From positions 29,382-93,381 of the forward strand of contig JAGQYS010000059.1 of assembly GCA_020435965.1 (NCBI GenBank): DNA of 64,000 nt. Direction: 5' to 3'. This document shows positions 33,032 to 40,540 of this stretch, piece after piece; position 1 is the stretch's first letter; each line of letters opens with the position of its first letter. The DNA is from Flavobacteriaceae bacterium (GTDB lineage: Bacteria > Bacteroidota > Bacteroidia > Flavobacteriales > Flavobacteriaceae). The position numbers and the translations under genes are program-made. Below the pieces are notes generated by a model, which saw nothing but the letters and a program-made list of their open reading frames with translations, had not been told where the DNA came from and ran no database searches.

Positions 33032-33649
33032 ATGATGATAAAAAAACCAATCTTTTTAATTGCTGCCTGTTTAGTACTGCTCATTAGCTCGTGTTTAGAT
33101 ACTTCAAGTAAAAACAGCAGTGAAAATTTATTAAATACTGATTTTGAATTAGTTAACATTAACAATCAATATAGTATGGAAGTTCCTGATTTTATGAAGG
33201 AATCTAAAGAATTAAATGATGAGGCATCATTGCAATATCAAAACATATTTAAAGAACTTTACATCATAGTCATTGATGAATCAAGAGAAGAATTTAAAAC
33301 TGTGTTTCAAGATTTAGGTGAGTATGACGATGAGATTTCTATGGTGGAAAACTATAAAAGTATACAACTTGAATTTTTACAAGAAGCTATAACAATTCAT
33401 AGCAAAGAAGATGTAGAGTCATCTGTTATTAACGGTCTTCCATTTGAAATTGTGAAGGTTGATGCTACCTCTGATGGAATTGATATTGCCTATACTATAG
33501 CCTATATTGATGGTCCTGAAAATGTTTATATGATAATGGCTTGGACAGAGAAAGACAAAAGAGAAAAAAATGAGGCATTATTTCAGAAAATGATAAAGTC
33601 ATTTAAAATTTCCGCAAGAACTAAAGGCGTTACGAAAAACCCAAGTTAA
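33032..33649 (+). CDS. Putative lipoprotein, unknown function
   Basis: 205 residues from 33032 (33035 is equally possible), chosen for the lipoprotein signal MMIKKPIFLIAACLVLLISSC. The longer frame from 33008 overlaps the previous gene. The mature protein is acidic, with the pattern NNQYSMEVPDFMKESKELNDEASLQYQN and later GLPFEIVKVDA, IAYTIAYIDGPENVYMIMAWT and FQKMIKSFKI, resembling PsbP/DcrB-like lipoproteins that carry one alpha-beta domain. That likeness is tentative. Confidence 0.75.
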   Translation: MMIKKPIFLIAACLVLLISSCLDTSSKNSSENLLNTDFELVNINNQYSMEVPDFMKESKELNDEASLQYQNIFKELYIIVIDESREEFKTVFQDLGEYDDEISMVENYKSIQLEFLQEAITIHSKEDVESSVINGLPFEIVKVDATSDGIDIAYTIAYIDGPENVYMIMAWTEKDKREKNEALFQKMIKSFKISARTKGVTKNPS

Positions 33650-33659
33650 TTCAAAATAC

Positions 33660-34145
33660 ATGAAACCATCTACCATAACTGAACTTAAAAAGGAGCTAAA
33701 ATATAGATCTAAAGAACAACTTATGGAGTATTGTTTGGCTATGGCTAGGTTTAAATTGGAAAGCAAAGAACTACTTACGTATTTGGTATTTGAATCTGAG
33801 AATGAAGCGACCTATATTGAAAGTGTAAAAGTATATATATCAAGCAGTTTTAAAGAGATCAATACCGTAAATTACCATTATATAAAGAAAACAGTCAGAA
33901 AAATATTACGCCAAACCAAACGATTTATCAGATACTCAAAGAAAAAAGAAACTGAAGCCGAGTTGCTTATTTATTTCTGTAAAGCCCTTGGTGAAATGAG
34001 ACCTTCTTATAAGCGCAATACAGTGCTTACAAATACGTTTAACAAACAATTGGAATTGGCACAAAAAGCGATTACCAAAATACATGAAGATTTACAGTAT
34101 GATTACAACGTGATGATTGAGGAGATGGAGGGTAATATAAGTTAA
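33660..34145 (+). CDS. Small basic helical protein, unknown function
   Basis: 161 residues, highly charged and helical (KYRSKEQLMEYCLAMARFKL, then KKTVRKILRQTKRFIRYSKKKE). No signal peptide or membrane segment. The Lys/Arg-rich central helix could contact nucleic acid, but no domain is recognised. It begins 10 bp after the lipoprotein gene, so the two are probably in one transcript. Confidence 0.72.
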   Translation: MKPSTITELKKELKYRSKEQLMEYCLAMARFKLESKELLTYLVFESENEATYIESVKVYISSSFKEINTVNYHYIKKTVRKILRQTKRFIRYSKKKETEAELLIYFCKALGEMRPSYKRNTVLTNTFNKQLELAQKAITKIHEDLQYDYNVMIEEMEGNIS

Positions 34146-34207
34146 ACACATTAAAAACCTATAGACTTCCTCTAGCAAATTTTTATCTTTAACCTTTTAA
34201 AACCAAC

Positions 34208-35299
34208 ATGATGAATTTTAAACATTGCCTTATATTAAGTTTTGCTTTGTGCATCATTTCTAGTCTGCAAGCACAGGAAATGTCGTTTGAAGAATACAAC
34301 CCTAAATCTACATTGGTGGTTCCAGGCGATAGTATTTTCAAAGCTAAGTTCCCTTTTATTGATGTACATGGCCATCAATACAGAATGCCAACACAAGATT
34401 TAACCTCAGTTGTGACAGATATGGATAAGCTTAATTTGGCAATTATGGTGAACCTTAGTGGTGGTACAGGAGATGCTATTGTGCAATCGGTTAATAATAT
34501 CGAAAAAAACTTTCCAGGCCGTTTTGTAGTTTTTGCCAACATAAACTTTCAAGATGCTGGAAGTGAAGGGTGGACTGAAAAAATGGTTGCACAATTGGAG
34601 CAAGATGTTAAAAATGGAGCTCGAGGACTAAAAGTTTATAAAAGTTTAGGACTTAGCAATAAAGATGTTAAAGGTAACAGGTTGGCTATTAATGATGTAA
34701 GATTAGATCCTATTTGGGCAAAGTGTGGCGAATTAGGGATACCTGTGCTGATACATTCTGCAGATCCAGCTTCATTTTGGGATGAATTTGATGGTGATAA
34801 CGAACGTTGGTTGGAGCTAAAGACACATCCAAGACGAAAGCGTAGCGATACTGATCCTGCACCTTTTCAACAAATCATGGATGAACAATACAGTATTATC
34901 AAAAAGCATCCTAACACTACATTCATTAGTGCACATATGAGCTGGTTGGCTAATGATTTAGGAAAACTTGGCAAATTGCTTGATGAAATGCCAAACATGA
35001 ATGTTGGCATAGGAGCAATTATTGCTGAACTTGGCAGACAACCACGTTTTGCTAAAAAATTTATAACCAAATATCAAGATAGAGTGTTGTTTGGTAAAGA
35101 TAGCTGGAAACCTGAAGAATTTCCAACCTATTTTAGAGTATTAGAAAGTGCTGATGAATATTTTCCTTACCATAAAAAGTATCACGCTTTTTGGGCTATG
35201 TATGGTTTGGATCTGGATGATGAGGTGTTAAAAAAAGTTTACTACAAAAACGCATTACGTATTGTTCCAGGATTAAATAAAAGTTTATTTCCAAATTAA
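34208..35299 (+). CDS. Exported amidohydrolase-2 family metal-dependent hydrolase
   Basis: 363 residues with a signal peptide (about 1-22, ending LQAQ). TIM-barrel amidohydrolase motifs are in order: FIDVHGHQYR (H-x-H), GLKVYKSLG, PVLIHSADP (His), FISAHMSW (His) and LFGKDSWKP (Asp). Family members include decarboxylases and lactonases; export is less usual. Reaction not predictable. It is the last gene of the four-gene stretch and is separated from the dikinase operon by a promoter region. Confidence 0.85.
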   Translation: MMNFKHCLILSFALCIISSLQAQEMSFEEYNPKSTLVVPGDSIFKAKFPFIDVHGHQYRMPTQDLTSVVTDMDKLNLAIMVNLSGGTGDAIVQSVNNIEKNFPGRFVVFANINFQDAGSEGWTEKMVAQLEQDVKNGARGLKVYKSLGLSNKDVKGNRLAINDVRLDPIWAKCGELGIPVLIHSADPASFWDEFDGDNERWLELKTHPRRKRSDTDPAPFQQIMDEQYSIIKKHPNTTFISAHMSWLANDLGKLGKLLDEMPNMNVGIGAIIAELGRQPRFAKKFITKYQDRVLFGKDSWKPEEFPTYFRVLESADEYFPYHKKYHAFWAMYGLDLDDEVLKKVYYKNALRIVPGLNKSLFPN

Positions 35300-35363
35300 T
35301 CTAGATTCATTCTTTTTTTGTAAATTATAGAAGCTAACAATTAGAATAATTATTTCATTCAGA

Positions 35364-35396
35364 TTGTAAAAACTAATTGATTTGGCATTACATTTG
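35364..35396 (+). promoter_or_regulatory. Promoter of the dikinase-hydrolase-TerC operon
   Basis: TTG (35364-35366), 22-bp spacer and TACATTTG (35389-35396) give a good Bacteroidota promoter, 36 bp before the start codon at 35433. Confidence 0.65.
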
Positions 35397-35432
35397 ATTT
35401 GTTATTCAAAATTATTTTTTCAATAAAAAAAC

Positions 35433-38336
35433 ATGAAAAAACCTTTTTTAGTATGGTGTTTGGCATTGCTTTTTATTGACTCAATATGGAGTCAGAAATT
35501 ATTGCCCGAAGCTATAAAATCTCAAATAGAATCTTACAAGAACGATATTAGAGGACCATACAAAGACATTCGTTGGTTTTGTACTGATGGTAGTATTAGG
35601 CAACCCAAAGATCCATGTCCAGATAATATTGGTCCAGGTTGGCAACATGCACGATACAAAGATGCTGTTTTAGAATTGAGTAAAAGTAATCATATTTTCT
35701 TAGGTCAGATTCTTACCAATACTGATAAAGAAGCATTTTGGGATGCTGAACAAAACCATTCACGATTAAAACAATATCAAATTGATAAATACTTGCGTTT
35801 GGTTGATGATGGTTGGATCATGAAAAAAGGCCAGTTCTATAGAGGAGCCATACAAGCAGAAGATGAACAAGCTTGGGGGATAGAATTTTATAAATGGTTG
35901 CTAAGTAACGAGGAAGTGATAAAGAAAAACTTTTTTCTAATTCGTCAGTCCTTAAAAGATATTCCTTATAATGAAGACGATAACGTGTCTCAGTTAATGA
36001 GAAGCCAATCAAAAGTAATTTCTGATGAATTTGTTCAGTTTATGGATTTAAGAGTAAAAATTCACAGCCAACCAGAACAATCTGATATTGAAAAAGTTAA
36101 GGCTTTTAAACAAAAATATAGTACTCAATTATCCGCAGAATTACAAAAACAATTTGATGCACTATTAAGTACAATGTCTAAATTTTATAAACCTACTGAC
36201 CTTATTGGGTTAACAGTTAAAGCAAATCTAATCACCACTACACCTTTTGGAGTAAAATTAAAATCATTTGCAGAAAAACACCAAAAAAATCAAAATCCTT
36301 CAGCAGAACTAATTATTGATGCTTCAGAACTATTATTAGACCTAAGACAGGCTGTTTTAGATGAAAAAAGACCATTAGCTCGATTACAACTATTAGATAT
36401 TTCTTTAAAACTTGAAGCGTTGATATTTAAGAATGCTCCAGAATGGCAACCAGAAGATATTCAAGGCTTGCTCAATAAAATTTGTTACTTAGGCATGGCA
36501 ACTGCAGGAGCTGGTTATATAGAAGAGTATGAATGGAGTGAAATAAACGTATCTGTACCTCAACAAGAAAGCTTGACGCTTGAAGAACTGACTTCTGTGC
36601 TTGAAAACGGAAGAAGTATTGTTGAGTGGAGTTCATCAATGGTCAAGGCAAACTACCAAAACATTGTTAATGAGTACACTGCTTTTGAACCAAAGACATA
36701 TGGCTTTATTGATGATAAGATTAGAGGCTCTATTGCTTTGTATCTTGGCATGAGTGTTGGCGATTTAGGCGATGTTATTGCTGAAGAATCTCAATTGACT
36801 AATAAAGTTATGAAAATAGCTAACCAAAGCTCAGTTCGTGGTCTCAATCCAGGATACGCTTTTGGCGAATTGGTTGTGATATCTGAATCTCCAGACCATA
36901 TTGAAGTTAATTCTAATAACATTTATATTTTTCAAAGACCACCTGCTGATTTGAAACCCGTTGCAGGTATTGCAACAGTATCTGAAGGAAATTTGGTGTC
37001 ACATGTTCAGTTGTTAGCCAGAAATTTGGGTATACCAAATGCTGCTTTGTCAGATGCAAATCTTAATGACCTTAAACCTTATCATGGACAGAAAGTGTTT
37101 TATGCAGTATCAAATAAAGGTAATGTGATTTTAAAACCAGAAAACGAAATGACAGACGAAGAACGTTCACTTTTTGTAAAAACCGAACGTAAAGAAGATA
37201 AGATTGAAGTCCCTGTTGGACAGATTCGATTAGATCAAACCAATGTTTTAAATATGAGAGATGTTGATGCTAATGATTCTGGTAAACTTTGTGGACCAAA
37301 AGCAGCTAATTTAGGTCAGCTTAAAAAAATGTTTCCAGATAATGTAGTTGAAGGTTTAGTTATTCCGTTTGGTATTTTCAGATCTCACATGGAGCAACGT
37401 ATGCCTGATACACAAGGTTCCTATTGGGAATTTTTAAATGCAATGTTTGATAAAGCTGAAGAAATGAGATCCAATAACATTCCTGAAGCTGAAGTTGAAA
37501 ACTATCAATTAAGAGAATTAGAAGTTTTAAGAAATGCTATTAAAAGCATGTATTTAAGTCCTGAATTTGTAAACCAATTAGAAGATGAGTTTGAGTCAGT
37601 TCTAGAAAAACCATTAGGAGAGTTACCTGTATTTTTAAGAAGTGATACCAATATGGAAGATCTTAAGGACTTTACTGGAGCTGGACTTAACTTAACCCTT
37701 TTTAATGTGGTAGATAAAGCTAAAGTTATACAAGGTATTAAAGATGTTTGGGCTTCACCTTATACAGAAAGAAGCTTTAAATGGAGACAAAAATATTTGT
37801 TGAATCCAGAAAATGTTTTTCCATCAATTCTTATAATTCCAAGTGTAGATGTAGATTATTCTGGAGTGTTAATTACAAAAGGTATTACTTCTGGAAAGGA
37901 AGACGACTTGACCATTGCTTTCAGTAGAGGAGCAGGAGGTGCAGTAGATGGTCAATCTGCTGAGAGTTATTTACTTAAATCAGATGGAGGTTTACGCTTT
38001 TTGGCTCCAGCAAGAGAAATGTATTACAATAGTCTGCCAGAATCTGGTGGTACAGTTAAACAATTAGCTACTTTTGAAGAACCTATTTTAAATAACCAAA
38101 ACTTAAATGCAATAAGAGCATTAGCTAAATCTATAAAATCTAGAGTAGCCAAAGAAACCAATTCAGATTATGAAGGTGCTTTTGATGTCGAGTTAGGGTT
38201 TAAAGATAACAAGTTATGGTTGTTTCAAATACGACCATTTGTTGAAAACAAAAAAGCCATTAGCTCTAATTATTTAGAGTCAATTACACCAAAAATAGAT
38301 CAGAATAAAGGCATATTATTATCTAAAAAATTATAA
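35433..38336 (+). CDS. Exported PEP synthase / glucan dikinase-like protein
   Basis: 967 residues. A typical signal peptide (KPFLVWCLALLFIDSIWSQK) precedes an unrecognised helical region (about 25-460; includes GPYKDIRWFCTDGSIRQP). Next is a phosphohistidine swivel domain (about 465-570; LNPGYAFGELVVI and SHVQLLARN with candidate His524), then a PPDK/PEP-synthase-type ATP-grasp (about 615-937; CGPKAANLGQL, FLRSDTNMEDLKDFTGAG, DVELGF, LFQIRPF). The order His domain then ATP-grasp is that of glucan water dikinases, not of PEP synthase. Key catalytic segments look intact. ATP-dependent enzymes are rare outside the cytoplasm, so export is the odd point. It begins the operon with a class A-type hydrolase and TerC (1-bp gaps). 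Confidence 0.87.
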   Translation: MKKPFLVWCLALLFIDSIWSQKLLPEAIKSQIESYKNDIRGPYKDIRWFCTDGSIRQPKDPCPDNIGPGWQHARYKDAVLELSKSNHIFLGQILTNTDKEAFWDAEQNHSRLKQYQIDKYLRLVDDGWIMKKGQFYRGAIQAEDEQAWGIEFYKWLLSNEEVIKKNFFLIRQSLKDIPYNEDDNVSQLMRSQSKVISDEFVQFMDLRVKIHSQPEQSDIEKVKAFKQKYSTQLSAELQKQFDALLSTMSKFYKPTDLIGLTVKANLITTTPFGVKLKSFAEKHQKNQNPSAELIIDASELLLDLRQAVLDEKRPLARLQLLDISLKLEALIFKNAPEWQPEDIQGLLNKICYLGMATAGAGYIEEYEWSEINVSVPQQESLTLEELTSVLENGRSIVEWSSSMVKANYQNIVNEYTAFEPKTYGFIDDKIRGSIALYLGMSVGDLGDVIAEESQLTNKVMKIANQSSVRGLNPGYAFGELVVISESPDHIEVNSNNIYIFQRPPADLKPVAGIATVSEGNLVSHVQLLARNLGIPNAALSDANLNDLKPYHGQKVFYAVSNKGNVILKPENEMTDEERSLFVKTERKEDKIEVPVGQIRLDQTNVLNMRDVDANDSGKLCGPKAANLGQLKKMFPDNVVEGLVIPFGIFRSHMEQRMPDTQGSYWEFLNAMFDKAEEMRSNNIPEAEVENYQLRELEVLRNAIKSMYLSPEFVNQLEDEFESVLEKPLGELPVFLRSDTNMEDLKDFTGAGLNLTLFNVVDKAKVIQGIKDVWASPYTERSFKWRQKYLLNPENVFPSILIIPSVDVDYSGVLITKGITSGKEDDLTIAFSRGAGGAVDGQSAESYLLKSDGGLRFLAPAREMYYNSLPESGGTVKQLATFEEPILNNQNLNAIRALAKSIKSRVAKETNSDYEGAFDVELGFKDNKLWLFQIRPFVENKKAISSNYLESITPKIDQNKGILLSKKL

Positions 38337-38337
38337 G

Positions 38338-39597
38338 ATGAAAAAGCATTTTTACATCATTTTGTTACTTTTTTTATGCGTTTCATTCACTACTGTGAGC
38401 TATTATCCAGTTGATGGTTATGAACGTACTGGAATCAAAAGGTTAAAACGATTAGAACTCATAAAAAGTGGTGAGCTTAAAGATGCTACAAAATTACCTG
38501 AAGGCGCCATGAAGTCTTATATGGACATTCAGTTAAGCCTTATAGAAAAAAATCAAGATAGTGTGCATTGTTTTTTAAAGGAAGATGAGGTATTTCAGAA
38601 AGAGATTAATAATTTATTCAGAGGGTTAGATAAGAGCTATTCGTTAACTATTTTAGATATTTCAGATTTACAAAATATAAGATATGCTCACAGAAATGAA
38701 ACTTCAGGTTATCAACCTGGAAGTGTTGGTAAATTAGCAGTTTTGGTTGCTCTGTTTGAACAATTAGCAATTATCTATCCAGATGACTTTGATAAACGCT
38801 TAGAACTTCTTAAAAATAAGTCTGTAAAGGCTGGAGCTTGGGGTTTAACAGATTCACATACAGTACCGATTTTTAATATTGAAACTCAAAAATTAGTTAA
38901 GCGTCAAGTTATAGCAAGTGATGTTTTTACATTATTTGAGTGGGCTGATCACATGTTGTCTGTAAGTAATAATGGTGCAGCGAGTATTGTTTGGCGTGAA
39001 GCTTTATTGATGCAAGTATTTGGAGAGAAGTATCCAGAATTAACTCAAGAAGAGGCAGATGCTTATTTTAAGGATACACCAAGAAAAGAACTCACAGATT
39101 TAGCCAATGATATTGTTAATTTACCTCTTAGAAAATTAGATATAACTTCAGATGAATGGCGATTAGGTAGTTTTTTTACAAGTGGAGCCAATAAGTATGT
39201 TGGTGATAAAGGTGGTAGTATTGGATCTCCTTTAGGCTTGATGAAGTTTTTAATTCAGTTGGAGCAAGGTAATGTTATAGATAAAGCTTCAAGTTTAGAA
39301 ATGAAACGACTTATGTATATGACTGATAGACGTATTCGATATGCACAATCACCTGCATTAAAAGAAGCTGCTGTTTACTTTAAATCTGGGAGCTTGTATA
39401 AATGCGATAGAACCAAAGGTGAAGAATGTGGAAAATATATGGGAAATGTCAATAACTTCATGAATTCTGTAGCTATTGTTGAACATCCTGATAATTGTAG
39501 ATATATGGTTGTTTTAATGACTAATGTACTTCGTAAAAACTCAGCCTCAGATCACATGGCATTAGCTGCTAGTATTGATAAAATTGTGAGAAAATAA
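38338..39597 (+). CDS. Exported class A beta-lactamase/transpeptidase-like acyl-serine enzyme
   Basis: 419 residues with a signal peptide (KHFYIILLLFLCVSFTTV). Catalytic motifs are present in order: S129-V-G-K132 (YQPGSVGKLAVL), S210-N-N212 and K349-S-G351 (VYFKSGSLYKC). The SNN in place of SDN and a long inserted region (about 220-300) set it apart from true beta-lactamases. A carboxypeptidase, transpeptidase or esterase role is possible. It starts 1 bp after the dikinase stop and is followed 1 bp later by terC, so all three are surely cotranscribed. Confidence 0.85.
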   Translation: MKKHFYIILLLFLCVSFTTVSYYPVDGYERTGIKRLKRLELIKSGELKDATKLPEGAMKSYMDIQLSLIEKNQDSVHCFLKEDEVFQKEINNLFRGLDKSYSLTILDISDLQNIRYAHRNETSGYQPGSVGKLAVLVALFEQLAIIYPDDFDKRLELLKNKSVKAGAWGLTDSHTVPIFNIETQKLVKRQVIASDVFTLFEWADHMLSVSNNGAASIVWREALLMQVFGEKYPELTQEEADAYFKDTPRKELTDLANDIVNLPLRKLDITSDEWRLGSFFTSGANKYVGDKGGSIGSPLGLMKFLIQLEQGNVIDKASSLEMKRLMYMTDRRIRYAQSPALKEAAVYFKSGSLYKCDRTKGEECGKYMGNVNNFMNSVAIVEHPDNCRYMVVLMTNVLRKNSASDHMALAASIDKIVRK

Positions 39598-39598
39598 T

Positions 39599-40540
39599 AT
39601 GACGGTTTGGGTTATATTTATTTGTTCAATTTTATTATTTCTGGCCTTAGATTTAGGCATTTTTAATAAAACACCTCATGTTATTTCTACTAAGGAGGCT
39701 TCTTTCTGGACTCTCATTTGGGTTAGTATAGCATTGTGCTTTTCTTTTGTTGTTTTTTTAATTTTTAAAAACAATTGGGTAGCCAACCCAACACAGTTAA
39801 CACCATTAGATGCAGCCTTAAAATATGTTACTGGTTATTTAATTGAATTGTCATTAAGTATTGATAATATTTTTGTAATTGCTGTAATTTTTTCTTCATT
39901 TAAAATTCCACAAAAATATCAGCATAGAGTTTTGTTTTGGGGCATCATAGGAGCAATCGTATTTAGGGCTTTAATGATATTTTTTGGAGTCGCTCTTTTT
40001 GAAAGGTTTTCATGGATAACCTATGTGTTTGGAGTGTTTTTAATATTTACTGCAATTAAATTATTGATTTCAAAAGAGAGTAAGGAGTACAACCCAAAAA
40101 AATCATTTATTTATAAAACCGTTAGAAAAATTATTCCTATCACAACAACTGTTGACAATGAGTATTTCTTTGTAAGAAAAAAACATCTTCTTGTTGCCAC
40201 TCCATTATTTTTAGTTCTTATTTTGGTGGAGTTCACAGATATCTTATTTGCATTTGATAGTATACCAGCCATTTTAGCAATTACTACGAATCCGTTTATT
40301 GTTTTTAGCTCCAATATACTGGCTATTTTAGGGTTAAGGTCTATGTATTTCTTTTTAAGTAATATGACTAGCAAGTTTTACTTTATAAAGTATAGCCTAG
40401 TTGCTATTTTAACTTTTGTAGGTGTAAAATTATTGCTGGCTCATCATTACAAATTTCCAGAATGGTTTTCCCTTAGCTTTATATTTGTTGCTTTAGCAAT
40501 TGGAATTGTTGTTTCGGTAAAATCTAAAGTTAAGGCTTAA
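39599..40540 (+). CDS. TerC family integral membrane protein
   Basis: 313 residues with about eight to nine membrane segments. Conserved acidic motifs ELSLSIDNIFVIAV and LVEFTDILFAFDSIPAI match TerC, which is linked to tellurite resistance, manganese export and metal supply for exported enzymes. Third gene of the dikinase operon. Its 3' end overlaps the end of the convergent transporter gene by 11 bp. A metal-export role for its exported neighbours is an inference. Confidence 0.92.
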   Translation: MTVWVIFICSILLFLALDLGIFNKTPHVISTKEASFWTLIWVSIALCFSFVVFLIFKNNWVANPTQLTPLDAALKYVTGYLIELSLSIDNIFVIAVIFSSFKIPQKYQHRVLFWGIIGAIVFRALMIFFGVALFERFSWITYVFGVFLIFTAIKLLISKESKEYNPKKSFIYKTVRKIIPITTTVDNEYFFVRKKHLLVATPLFLVLILVEFTDILFAFDSIPAILAITTNPFIVFSSNILAILGLRSMYFFLSNMTSKFYFIKYSLVAILTFVGVKLLLAHHYKFPEWFSLSFIFVALAIGIVVSVKSKVKA

